This document shows, piece by piece, positions 34,601 through 45,346 of a DNA stretch of 64,000 nt. The stretch is from Isoetes taiwanensis (lineage: Eukaryota > Streptophyta > Lycopodiopsida > Isoetales > Isoetaceae), in NCBI GenBank assembly GCA_021234155.1, contig JAJEKV010000543.1, positions 1-64,000 of the forward strand, written 5' to 3'. Made by a program: the position numbers and the translations under genes. Below the pieces are notes generated by a model, which was not told where the DNA came from, did not search any database, and was given only the letters and a program-made list of their open reading frames with translations. The number at the start of each line of letters is the position of its first letter. Position 1 is the first letter of the stretch.

Positions 34601-35025
34601 TCTTTCATAAGAATCAGAGTGATCCTAATTGGTGGATTGTTGTTCATGCAACACCTACATCTCGTCGTATGATTGACCCTTCTACATTGCAAAATGGTGG
34701 TGGTGATGATCAAAACCATGTAGCTCCTATACGTGATGATGATGCAATTGAGGAGGGTGCAGATATGCAAGAAAATGATGTTCATGACATGCAAGAGGTT
34801 CAACTTGAACATGAGGATTCAGATGATCATCACTGGTTGGAGGAGATGTTGCTACATCCATCAGTTGAGTCACCAAGTCATAATACAGAAGGTGACGTCA
34901 ATGACATTGCAGAAGTCGAGAATGTGCCTCAACATCTCTTACACCTACATTTGAGTATTGATGAGTTGAATGATATTGAACAAGATATAAGAGAGGAGAT
35001 AACATCTACAGACTTGCCATTTTAG
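30801..35025 (+). CDS. TNP2-like CACTA transposase (multi-exon)
   Basis: The start MRASEDGGGGNPKMCFKSSK is followed by a Transposase-associated zinc-binding part (CWCIKCGGSRRIPF, 31105-31147). Next come TNP2 blocks: LNQLGLEYNSIHACPNDC with ILYRNEYEKLEVCP (31780-31878), RNLRLAIGLDGVCPFGHMSS with NIPPWMATKAGHLMLTLIVPG (32107-32280), YLEPLIEELQVLWKGIQMYD (32373-32430) and HLLDPMHIFKNVAHSIWRHL (32907-32965). A DUF4218 region follows (FEREFPTSLFDLQLHLLVHI and GRWMFFLERYMKVLKGFVRQ, 33530-33690), then DUF4216-like sequence (YVGQILEIIEVDFRSFKVNL, QVEQVFFH, WWIVVH) and an acidic tail ending at 35025. Introns have normal borders, e.g. donor after 33222 and acceptor before 33294. Frame changes near 31895, 32040 and 33155 interrupt it. 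Confidence 0.85.
31637..31671. repeat. poly-T run in CACTA intron
   Basis: A run of more than 30 T between the first and second transposase exon groups. Confidence 0.8.
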
Positions 35026-35099
35026 ATTCTTCTCCAGTATTTTAAGTGGTTAGATGTTGTGAACTTATTACAATAAATCTATATAAATGTGAAATATTT

Positions 35100-35945
35100 C
35101 ATTAATTGAGCACAAAGCATTTGTCATCAAAGTTGCATCAATGGTGTAATAACACAATCAATTATTTAAATAATAATGTGGGAATGGATGCAAAGAAATA
35201 GGTGATGCTATAGTTCTTGAACATTATCCATGATGTTGTAGGTGATGTTTAATAGCGACACCTATCTTATCATTGATTGATAAGGACACACATGTTTCAA
35301 ATGGTGGCATAAAGTGTGATCCTATAGATGACATAAGTAATAACACTATTAACATCATTAAATATACACAAGTAGTGGCACAAAAGATGAAACAATATGT
35401 GATGCCAACAACATCACCTATACTATCATGAGAAGATAGCACATAAATGTTGTTGCAAGTAGTGATGTAACTGGTGGCATTATAGTTGACATAACCCTAA
35501 ACACTAGTTGTGTCAGTAATAAATGCTATGGCACAGAGGGTGGCACTACGGGTGATAAAATAAGTGAAATAACGTATGGCGCAGAGGGTGGCACTACGGG
35601 TGATAAAATAAGTGAAATAACGAGTGATACAAATGTTGACGGAGATACTGATACAAAAGATGGCGTTATATGTGAGTTAGTTAATATCACTATTTGTATC
35701 ACCATTAGATACTCCTATAACTATTGACCAAATGGTTGTCACAATGGGTGTTACAAATAGTAGCATCTTTTTCAACACCTATAGTATCACATATATAAAC
35801 TGATATAAAGGATGACTCTATATGTGACACAATAGCTGTTACAATAGGTGACATAAATTGCGTCATTAATAGTGTCATCGTGTTCTAGTGCCACTATTTA
35901 CGTCAACAACTAAATTTTGAGCATTTTGGTGACGTTTAGGTGACG
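35100..35945. repeat. CACTA right subterminal repeat array
   Basis: Variants of gtgatgttataggtgacata and ggtgacgt. It includes a 48-bp tandem duplication (tatggcacagagggtggcac ..., 35527 and 35575). Confidence 0.8.
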
Positions 35946-35970
35946 TAAAAGAACCTGTTCTCTTGTAGTG

Positions 35971-35973
35971 ATC
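35971..35973. repeat. CACTA target-site duplication ATC (right)
   Basis: Pair of 29586-29588. Confidence 0.8.
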
Positions 35974-36332
35974 TATTCAAGCCATTCTCTGGTTAAGTAT
36001 ATTCATCTTTATTTAATCCCTTATCCCCCGACCGTTTAGGCAGAAGATAAGAATTCCTAACTGGGAATTCGTCTCCCTTGAATTATCCCACAGGCACAGC
36101 TGTGTTCGATCAAATACTCAAGATGCCATGGTATATTATCCCCTTAAAAATATTAACCATTGCAACCATTGAATCTTATTAACCATTGCAACCAATTCAA
36201 CCTAGTTTTCACACGAGTTCAACCCCTTGTATTCTGACCATCATACTTTGTATCAACTGAACCCTTTGACTCTATTCTTCAATCTCTGAATTCAACTGCA
36301 CGAAAGATTAACATGACATATAATTTCAAACA
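35974..36332 (-). repeat. copia element 2, left LTR, part after the CACTA insertion
   Basis: Matches 39149-39491 almost base for base, ending tttcaaaca at the interior border. Confidence 0.9.
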
Positions 36333-36340
36333 TCCCCCCT

Positions 36341-37017
36341 TCATGTAATCTTTCTTATGATTATATTGTACTGCACCTGAAACCTTCCAAGTGACAAAGC
36401 TTTTGTTAGTAGATCTGCCATTTGATTAACTGTTCTAACATAGGTAAGATGTATCATATTTTTTTCAACCATATCTCGAATAAAATGGACTTCCATCTCT
36501 ATATGCTTACATCTTTCATGTAACACTGGGTCTTTTGACATGGCTATGCAGCTTGTGCTATCACAAAATATTACTGTAGGTTCTGTTTGTTCTACACCTA
36601 GTTCAGCAAGCAGTCTTCTTTCCCATACCACCTCTTTAGTTAATAAAGTTGCAGCATTGTATTCTGCTTCTGCATTAGAGAGAGCTATACTTCTTTGCTT
36701 CTTGCATTTCCAGGCTACAGGGCACCTCCCAGTAAAACAACATATCCTGATGTTGATTTTCTTTGGTCTAACTCACCTGCCCAGTCAGAGTCACAATAAG
36801 CCTTTAGTTGCAATTCATCTGAGTTATACATAATGCCAATATCCAAAGTTCCCTTAAGATATCTCAAAATTCTTTTAGCAGTTGTCCAATGTTCTAGACC
36901 AGGATTATTGTTGTACCTGCTTAATATGTTTACTCCAAAGGCTATATCTGGTCTTGTATAGTTTGCTAGATAAGACAAGGTCCTCCATAGCTTTGCTCCA
37001 GTTTTCTGAATCATCAC
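36341..37017 (-). pseudogene. copia 2 RNase H / end of pol
   Basis: Minus-strand frames read NYTRPDIAFGVNILSRYNNN, TAKRILRYLKGTLDIGI and AYCDSDWAGELDQRKSTSGY (36715-37000). Then come TVIFCDSTSCIAMSKDPVLH, KHIEMEVHFIRDMVE and QMADLLTKAL (36390-36600). This is the classic copia RNase H order. Fossil. Confidence 0.88.
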
Positions 37018-37594
37018 TTTTTATAGCTTCTTCAAAATTATTTGGCAACTTATGAGTTTCTAACACTAGAATATCAAATACAGAGTGAATTTCACCTTTG
37101 CTACCATGATGCCTTTTACTTCTACCTGCTTCAGTTCTACCATGCAATTCTAGTTTGAGCTTGCTTTCATCAGCCAAGATCTGAGCCTCAGTTCTTCTGG
37201 CTTTCCTCTTTGGCTTTTCCATAGGTACAGTTAGCTCAGGTTCTGCTATCTCAGTTTCAGGCAATGTAGACTCAACTGCAGGTTCAAATTCTGATAGACT
37301 GTTTGTATCTTGTGCCTCAGTTTTGTCTTCATCTCCATCTTCACTATCACTGTCAAGAATTTCCCTTGTATCCTGCATTTTAGATTCAGTCTGAGCAGTA
37401 TGCTCAACTGTTTCTTTCACATCAGTGTTAGTTTGATCAGCCTTCAAGATATTATCATCATTGACATTAGGAATTGCTCGATACTCACCGTATACAAACA
37501 GGAGTTCATCCCCCATACCAGCTCCATCGTCTGAGGGCCCTCCACATATCCTTTGCAACCGTAATGAGTTCGATTGGGAAGAGTGAAGGGTCAT
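36990..37594 (-). pseudogene. copia 2 linker between integrase and reverse transcriptase
   Basis: An acidic stretch (DSDSEDGDEDKTEAQD), a basic stretch (KPKRKARRTEAQ) and then NNFEEAIKSDDSENWSKAME, the usual entry into copia RT. Integrase and most of RT are not seen. Fossil. Confidence 0.75.
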
Positions 37595-37599
37595 TTACC

Positions 37600-39083
37600 C
37601 CGTCTCCCTCAGGGCCTACCTAGCTGCGGAAGCGTAAACATACATGTCAGTATACAATATCATTACATATCCACCTCGAAGGGTGGTCCATCAACATCTG
37701 CATAGACAAAGATCAGCACAATACATATGGGAAATCCTACCCAAGGCTCGGACTTCGAAGGGATGACCGACGGCTTGGGTCTCGAGTTCATTGGGTGCCG
37801 AATTCATGGCAATGGATTTGGTGGCATGAGAACATGGCTTAGGGTTGTCCCTCCATCTGCCCCTCACATTGCACACTTTGCGAGTAGGTTGAAGAGTGTT
37901 GGGACGGCAGTAGCCAGCGGATCGTAGCCAAAGGGGCTACTCACGGGTTGCATCTCCCGGTTCGATGGGGCGGTAGGGATCACTCCCACCGAGAGGTATC
38001 CATGCTGACTCAAGGTGACTAGAGGGCCTTTGCCCTTATTGACTTGAACCCATTGGAGAGCGCGATCACCGGGTGCTCGAGCCCATGCCTTGCCGCGCTT
38101 TCGGTGGCAAGCCATTAGACCCGATCTACTATGATCCCCGGTAGGCCTTACACACCGGAGGGATCGTTCAAGAGTCGAACACGAACCTCCTTCTTAGCGG
38201 TCGGCCCCTTCACCCACAACCAACGGTGTGCTAGAGGCTAATCTAGGAGCATACGCTGCAAGCTTTAGGGTCTCTAACCCCCTTCCCAATACAAAGGAGT
38301 TCACGAGAGATACATCATCCATATACATCACAGAAGAACTAAAGAACTAGATCTAATCCATATCATAGAGTTAGGTTCTTTAGTTAGTGTCTATCTGGGG
38401 ATCTAAGTGGCTGCTATGGGCAATTTAATAGGCTAAACCTACTAATACAATGACTGGAAGACGGTTTAGACTATTAAATTGGCTAAATACTCTGATCCTT
38501 GGCTCGCTCCTCACCTTACACGAATTCGACCATCTCTTTGAGGCTGCTCGAATCAAGAAAAACTAATGGTGCAATTAGCTCGGGCCAGTGCGGAAGGCGG
38601 TTTTGACTCTGGGCGACCAAAAGCGAGCTCTAGAACCCTATGGACGAAAATGACAAGGTTAGGGTTTCCTCCTACCTAAATAGACAAGGGGTTAGGGCTA
38701 GGGTTTCTAATTATCCCTTTAGGCATGTGGGATAATTGGGAATGGCCCACTTGCCTTTAATGGCTAGATGGCCTAAAGGTATCCACATGGAAAGGTGTGC
38801 ACCTCAATAAATGTGCACATTGGTAAATGTGCACATTAATAAATGCACATACCTTGCAAGTTGCCCCCTAGGGGCTACCCCGCTGGCTACGTTGGCACGC
38901 CGCGTCGGTCGAGGTGGCGTGTCTGCGCGGTAGGCAAAGATAAAGTATACATCCACGGGACCGTTATCTTTGTCTTTGGAACGTCACATTCTCCCCACCT
39001 TGAAATGATACTGTCCGCAGCATCGTGGGTCTCCCCACCTTGGAATCTTCCTAACCTGCAATCAACCTGATGCATACAATATT
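37600..39083. other. unclassified 1.5-kb segment inside copia element 2
   Basis: Lies between the copia linker and the shortened start of the right LTR. It has GC-rich left sequence (cagggcctacctagctgcgg) and right sequence with two copies of ctccccacctt. No coding frame of note. It may be an LTR of another retroelement family or other nested DNA. I could not find matching ends or a target duplication. Confidence 0.4.
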
Positions 39084-39491
39084 GTAGCAAAGGGATTGAA
39101 GCAAACATTGTAGCACTTCCGGCCTTCTTTGCTTGACAATTTCACCGTCTATTCAAGCCATTCCCTGGTTAAGTAGATTCATCTTTATTTAATCCTTTAT
39201 CCCCCGACCGTTTAGGCAGAAGATAAGAATTCCTAATTGAATTATCCCACAAGCACAGCTGTGTTCGATCAAATACTCAAGATGCCATGGTATATTTCCC
39301 CCTTAAAAATATTAACCATTGCAACCATTGAATCTTATTAACCATTGCAACCAATTCAACCTAGTTTTCACATGAGTTCAACCCCTTGTATTCTGACCAT
39401 CATACTTTGTATCAACTGAACCCTTTGACTCTATTCTTCAATCTCTGAATTCAACTGCATGAAAGATTAACATGACATATAATTTCTAACA
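39084..39491 (-). repeat. copia element 2, right LTR (CACTA empty site)
   Basis: Reads uninterrupted through gacaatttcaccgtctattc, where the left copy carries the CACTA insertion, and lacks the MITE present in the left copy. Its left edge is lost against the segment at 37600-39083. Confidence 0.88.
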
Positions 39492-40004
39492 ATGGCCACA
39501 ACAACACCTGACACCACAACCAGATGTAAATTCTTCAATTTGCAAGTAACTAGTGTTAAGTTTGAAAAATGTCCTAGTAGATCTATTATTTGACAACAAA
39601 GGAGAACCATTGTAGGTTGTGATATGAAACTGAACCATCCAAAAGCTTAGTTCTGCAAAAAACATGTACTAAACCAACAACGACAACATTATAATTACCA
39701 TGATCATGACGAGCATATGCTCCACCACTATCCATCTAACCATTACATCATATGTAAGATTAGTCGCATCATTTCCACCCAGTCACAACCCTGCGAAGCC
39801 TCGCCATGCCCCCTTTGAAAGCTTGAATTACATGTGCTCACCTACTACATCTATGGCTTCTGATTCCACCATATTAAATCGCCAATCATAAACCAATCAA
39901 CATTATTCCCAAATCTAAGAATCTTACTTAAGAGTTTATCATGAACGTACTTCAAAGTTTATCATAGTGGAACTTGCTCCATAAGGGACACACTCTTTCA
40001 TTTT
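39492..40004. other. no recognised feature
   Basis: AT-rich. May include a decayed continuation of the Helitron on the minus strand, but no motif is clear. Confidence 0.35.
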
Positions 40005-41165
40005 CAGAAATCAGGAGACTTATTTGTTATGTTATATGACATTGTTCTCCATGCCACCTCTGTCGTTGATAGATAACGCGCCCTCAAGTAATCCTGTATT
40101 TCGTTCCTAGGAGGTCGGCTAGCAGTTTCTTCAGATGGTGCATGCCCTGATGATTGGCATGTGGTATTTCCTCTTTGATCATTGTTTCTTGATGAGGATT
40201 CTGCAACCGCTTCATCTTGATTGTTTAACGGCGGTGGTATGAAAGCCGAGAGCCTTTCTTGGCTTACCTAAAAACTAGCAGTGTTGAATCCTTTGTAAGT
40301 GTAACCATAAAGGTAGGAGAATACATGGACTGTCGATGCAACATCCATTATAATGTGATATTCCAATTCATGCAGGAGGATGGCATTGTATGGAACCACC
40401 CAAACATCGTCTATAGTTCTCCTTCTATACTATATATAACCCTTCGAATCAAAATGCATTGTTGGGTTGACATCTTTTGGATATTTATAACAACAAGGAC
40501 TGCCATTTGGAAAACACCTTTCGGTGTGCCTGTGCATCATGAATTTTTGAACTTGTCCTCGAAGGATGGGGTCTGTTGGCAATTCAACTGAGATTATCTC
40601 ATCTATGCACTCGATTGGATGTCGGGTTCAATGCGCAAAATGAGATGAGCATGTCGCAATCCATGCTTTTGAAATTTTATGACTGTTATCACATATTATA
40701 TGCGTTGGAAGAATTTATGAAACAGCTCCTTTAAAAGTTGTAATCTTCCATGGAAGCAATGAACGACAATCACAGGAATGTCGGATGCATTTTGTCCTGG
40801 TCTTAGTCTGACTTGTATTTCTGGCCAATCTGTATTCGTAGTCATAGTGATGAACAATGTTGGATGACCTTTTGATCTAGACAGTGCTAATGCATCTGCG
40901 ACTTGGACAGAGCACCATCTTTGACACCCCAAGAAGGACGATGGTAAAACAATGTCATTCTGAGCATTGTTTTCGCGTTCGGAATAGTTCTCATCATATT
41001 GCACTCTTCTATTCCGAAATGATGGCATTCTGAAGTAGTTTAATCAAGCATCTTCAACCCTAGAATACATATCGATCAGATATTCTCCACATAGACGATC
41101 TAATTGAAGAAAGCGCTCCTCATGTACCAATCTAGACCTGTACCACTGTAATTGTGTAAAGCCAT
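40005..41165 (-). mobile_element. Helitron replicase N-terminal region, decayed
   Basis: The minus strand reads FTQLQWYRSRLVHEERFLQL and DRLCGEYLIDMYSRVEDA (41163-41050), then NDIVLPSSFLGCQRW (about 40950), HPTLFITMTTNTDWPEIQVR (about 40870-40810) and LRPGQNASDIPVI. Further on come IISVELPTDPILRGQVQKFM (about 40598-40540), KDVNPTMHFDSKGYI and WVVPYNAILLHELEYHI (about 40400-40350). These match the Helitron-like N domain and the Rep region of plant Helitrons, which replicate by a rolling-circle mechanism. Some stops and frame changes are present. The helicase part and the 5'/3' termini were not found. Confidence 0.85.
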
Positions 41166-41204
41166 GTTCATTTCCAAGCCCCCATCCAATAGTACCTTAT
41201 GGGA

Positions 41205-41532
41205 AGAAAAGCAGATATTCCAGCGGTTCGTATAAGAAAAAGTGGAGAGAGAAATGGGAAAATGGAGGAAGAAGGTGGGAAAAGGAAGAAAAGAGGATGG
41301 GCAAAAGGAAACAAAAAAAAGGCATGGAAAAAGGGAAAGGGAAAGAGGAAAGGAAAAGGGAAAAAGGGCACGCGAAAATTAGGAAGAAAGGGGAACGACT
41401 GAAAAGGGAAGGGAAAAAGTTCATCAGAAAAAGGGAAAGGGAAAAGGAAAAGGAAAAGGGGAAAGGGAATGAAATGGAAGGGGAGGGAGAGTGGGTTAAA
41501 AAAAAAGAAAAATGGAAGAAGGGAAAAAGAAG
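41205..41532. repeat. purine-rich tract next to Helitron frame
   Basis: The plus strand is A/G-rich, like the tracts at 1-380 and 1470-1873. A short similarity (tgtaattg...aaagccat) occurs on both sides (41149-41166 and 41533-41553), so the tract may be an insertion or expansion. Frames here are composition artefacts. Confidence 0.8.
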
Positions 41533-42189
41533 ATGTAATTGAGGCAAAGCCATAGAAGATCATATACAACAACGATCTCTTACAATCCATGACTGCTTAT
41601 TCATCCGAGCAATACATTGTTGCTCATTTCCAACAAAGATGGTCTCAAAACAATGACACATGAAACTAATGAATGATGTGAGCTCGAACATTTGAACTTT
41701 GTTAGCCATCATTCTGTATGCTGTTAAAAAAGCAAATGTTTGGAACTTATGTAAAATGAATGCTAAAACACAAAATATGGTAGAGAGAAAAGATTAGCAT
41801 ACATGAAAAAAAAGGTCTAGAAGGGCAGTTCTCAATCATATCTGATGGACGTTGTAAATCGTCAGAAGTTAATTAACTGGAGGCTTACTATATGAAAAGA
41901 TCGTACACACTATAAATTCTCATTCCCACTTTACAATGAACTTTCCCACTGAAAGCAATAGCATTGGGTATATCACAATCCACAAGAATAAGAAACAATA
42001 TAACACACAATCCCAAATCCAATTCATCCTGCTGGCAAGTTCAAGTGGCATAGCTCATAATGGGTAGATCAATAAGTCAATTTCAAGTGTCCATGCCAAG
42101 AGAAAATTTGTGTTCAATTCAATTTCCATGGTAGCATCAAATTAATGTTTTTTGCGATACCACCTTGTCCTCGTGATGTTGGGAGGGTA

Positions 42190-42712
42190 CCCTTCCTCCA
42201 ATTGCTGCCCTTTAAATGTCCACATTTTCCATTGACTACTTTCGCCCTTCAAGGGCCCACCATTGTCCCATGTTCACATTATTTTTATTCTCTGCAGTTG
42301 GATTGAATACATTTAGGCATTTGTGGGCCAATAGAGGATGTACGTGGATGTTTGATGAGCATGTAGTATTGGTCGATTGGCATCGGTGGGCTATTGAAGA
42401 TCACATATGGTCTATCACTATCCTACCATATGTATATCGCATTTCTGTTCGCACCAAATTTCTTTCTTCAAAATTACCAAAATACGACACGTTGCATTCA
42501 TCGCATTTATGGCTGATATCAAACCAGATTTCAGATGATCTGATGTCGACACGTGTGTGGATGATGCATTTAATGGCGGCCAGTGTCAGGCATTTACTGT
42601 AGATTCTGGAGACTGTTGCTTGCATTCTGTCATCGGTGCATTGTGCAAACTCGCTCAGCTGACCGGCATCCTGCATTGCATTCCAACATGTTAGTGAGCT
42701 AGACGCTGACAT
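42190..42712 (-). pseudogene. coding-like minus-strand remnant, unknown
   Basis: Open on the minus strand for about 100 codons (42401-42712), with FDISHKCDECNVSYFGNFEE, and continuing with WTFKGQQLEEGYPPNITRTR near 42215-42170. Same strand and order as the Helitron replicase 1 kb away, so it might be the Helitron N-terminus. I cannot confirm it. Confidence 0.35.
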
Positions 42713-43287
42713 CTGCTAACAATTTCAAATTCCAAAATTCATCTGTAGCTGTATTATGAGAATTTGTCTTACCTTGCAGCACTGTTTTTAGATCTGTATC
42801 AGGCCCTATTTCTAGATTTCCAGCAGAACTTGTTTGTAGATCTATGTCAGATTGCAAGCTCCGGTGCAAGGTTTCTTACTTGAAGATGGAGCATCCACAA
42901 TAAGCATCCACAAATGTGGACGAATGGCAGATTTTCTTTTCGGGAATACTTAGAGAACAAGGTTACTGCAATGTCTTATCTAAACTGGAAGAAGAATCGC
43001 TTATTTTATATCCCCTGCATGACGGATTCAAAGAATCACTCCAACAGACCTGTTCTGCCCCAAGACGCCATAAAAAATTTCCACTTTTGTCTCCAAAGGT
43101 TTACTCTTCAAAGATTTTTTTTAAGGGGCCCATAAAAACCGATTAAAAATCCAGATGTGTATGATCAATGGAAACTCGGTCCAATCCTTCTATTCTCCCA
43201 AACCACTGTTAAGTACGAACCTCATATACTTAGTTCTTTGAAAAGCTTCAAGTCTGCAAAGCATTCAGAGAAGCCGCCATAGTCAGA

Positions 43288-43740
43288 ATGCATCGAAGGA
43301 AAACACATGCAAACATTTATGGATTTACAAACAGAAGGAAACCTGTGCAGGAAATTGAAGCTCAAACACAGCAAGTTGGATTCTACCCTACGAAATGCGC
43401 AAAGGCGAAGCTCCAAAACATGGCCGAATCCGTCACCCATAGACCCATAAGCGGAATGAAAATCTGTATTAAACGCTGCCGAGCTCGGTCAAGAACATCC
43501 CTGGAGCAACAGGGGCAAGGCGAGACCGCCACCGGAACTGAACTTCGAAGCAGGAGGAGGAAAAAAAAATGCCAGGCGGTTCTGGGGAGCCCAACCCGCA
43601 GTTCTACAAAACCCACAAAGGAAGAACAGAGCACAAAATTTGCCTCCAAAACGGAGCCCAACCCGCTTGGCGCAGACGAAACTATTCTTGGCCCCAGGGA
43701 CCAAGCTCCTGGCGCTGCCAATAATCAAAGCCCGCCATAA
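43288..43740 (+). other. GC-rich open stretch, no recognised protein
   Basis: 150 codons open on the plus strand, Arg/Lys/Gln-rich, with overlapping frames open on the minus strand as well. Frames on both strands point to composition and not selection. It could also be the promoter and first exon of a host gene. Confidence 0.25.
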
Positions 43741-43759
43741 CTGGAGGCGAGCACTCTGC

Positions 43760-44250
43760 CCGCCCTTCCTGCCGGAATGGCCGTGACACCTCATCCCATC
43801 ACATTATTGTACTTAAAATATTTATTTTCTTATTATCTGAACAACCAATCTCATAATGCCAGCTAAATGATCTAAATATTTCCCATAAATACAATAGCAT
43901 TTCTTAGCACCTTCTCTAGCCCTAAAATTGAGGGCCAAGATTTAACTTCCCCATATCCATCGGTCCAGGCATGTGGTGCATGCCCCATGCATGAGAATTG
44001 TTTTTATTTTCATACTGTTAAGAATTTTTTTGGCTTATTTTGTTTGTGGTAGATGGGTGTTCTCTGCTTTTGTATCAAGCACAAACTTTGTACTCTGGGT
44101 TCAGATTCCTCCCTTATTGTAGAGCATAAAACTCTGCTCCTTCTGCAAGGGGTTATATCTGCTTCATTCCAATATGTTAACAAACCCTATGGATCACTGA
44201 ACATGCCCTTTTTAAAAGCAAGCAAGGCCTGGCCATCGGACTTAGTGCCA
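43760..44250. other. no recognised feature
   Basis: AT-rich non-coding DNA. Confidence 0.35.
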
Positions 44251-44259
44251 TAGCTATGT

Positions 44260-44500
44260 TTGGAAGAAGGAAAAGTAGGACAGAAGGGGCAAAAAAACTT
44301 GAGATGGGTCATGTCTTTTTTTGGCCGGAGACGTGTTTACGTTGAAGATCTGGCTATGGCGAAGGTATTCTGGCACTCTGCGTGTTGGAGAGGGCTGAAT
44401 GAAGGCTTCGTCCCGCCATAGCCACCCATTACACTGCTCTATGTAACTGTGTTTTTTGTACAATGTATTTGTATATGTATTATAATAAAGTCAGTGGTTT
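44260..44500 (+). other. possible retroposon or gene 3' end
   Basis: A segment with agatctggctatggcgaagg and ggcttcgtcccgccatagcc, then a T-rich stretch and aataaag at 44484. It looks like a LINE or transcript 3' end, but nothing upstream supports a coding region. Confidence 0.25.
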
Positions 44501-45346
44501 CCTTAAAAACACAAATATATAAGGACTACTTTTGTTCACCCTATTTCTAAGTCGCAACATGCATGAACAAAGTTGATGGAGACATACATATCTAAAAGAA
44601 AGACTGTGGTACTTACATAAAAAAAGATTTTCATGTAAAATCATTTAGGAATATGTTTGTAATGTTTGAAACTGATACAAATTCATTACTAAGCAAAGAG
44701 CCATAATCTAATGTTGGACATTAATAACAGATCTACTAGCACAATTTAGGAACCAAAGAAATGTTTGCGGCAGCCTTGGCCGCCGCGATAAATTTCTTGT
44801 AATAATAACAATAAGACTTAGAACCTTTATAGAAGACTTGAAATTTATCGATATTTATCTTGAAATTGAAGGCAAAGTTCTCAAATTTAAGTATGATAAG
44901 GCCAAATTAGAAGGTTAAAATTGCTCTAACCCATTTTAATAAAGCTTTCGACGTTAAATGGGCGTTACCTTCTCCTATGTTGTATTTGTCTCGTGGATGC
45001 ATCATGCTTAGATAGATTGTTGCTACTAAAAATGTCAAGATTTCGCCCTCATGGTCATGCGAGCAAGGAGATTATACTTGGCTATTTTGTAAAGTCATAT
45101 GGCATATTCTAGGAGCATATATTCTAGGTGAGGATAGGTAGGGATATATTCTAGGTAAGGTAGGTTGTGTGAACGTGCTAAGTATTATTGAGGAGTTGTC
45201 ACAATCACTACCATCACATATGAGAATAATGAGTCTATTAATAAATGACACACATAAGATGCCTTTCTTGCATTTAATTAAGAACCTATGTTCTTTTATA
45301 TCTCAACCTCACTTTGGCAACGTTGTCAAGTCAGTTCCCTTTGCCA

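Larger units (their letters stand above)
29589..35970 (+). mobile_element. CACTA (En/Spm-type) transposon, near full length
   Basis: The ends CACTACAAGAGA (29589-29600) and TCTCTTGTAGTG (35959-35970) are exact inverted repeats, flanked by ATC on both sides. Inside are subterminal repeat arrays (29650-30290 and 35100-35945) and a spliced TNP2-type transposase with DUF4218 and DUF4216 regions on the plus strand. A divergent minus-strand frame lies at 30290-30517. The element sits in the left LTR of copia element 2, and the right LTR shows the unoccupied site (39147-39165). Termini and domains are well kept. A few frame changes in the transposase suggest it is now non-autonomous or carries sequence errors. 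Confidence 0.92.
35971..39491 (-). mobile_element. Ty1/copia LTR element 2, fossil (part right of the CACTA insertion)
   Basis: The minus-strand copia element whose left LTR begins before the CACTA insertion (recognisable from about 29385) and continues at 35971-36332; the right LTR ends at 39491. A purine tract AAGGGGGGA (minus) adjoins the left LTR at 36333-36341. The interior holds RNase H and linker sequence, then an unrelated-looking segment at 37600-39083. Gag and most of pol are absent. The LTR parts compared differ at roughly ten of 340 positions plus one small deletion, so this copy is much younger than copia element 1, perhaps about a million years at usual plant rates. It is broken. 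Confidence 0.85.

Noticed and set aside
41168-41590. Overlapping frames of up to 140 codons
   Set aside because: Same low-complexity cause, inside the purine tract.
43383-43794. Minus-strand frames opposite 43288-43740
   Set aside because: GC-rich composition opens several frames; no domain on either strand.
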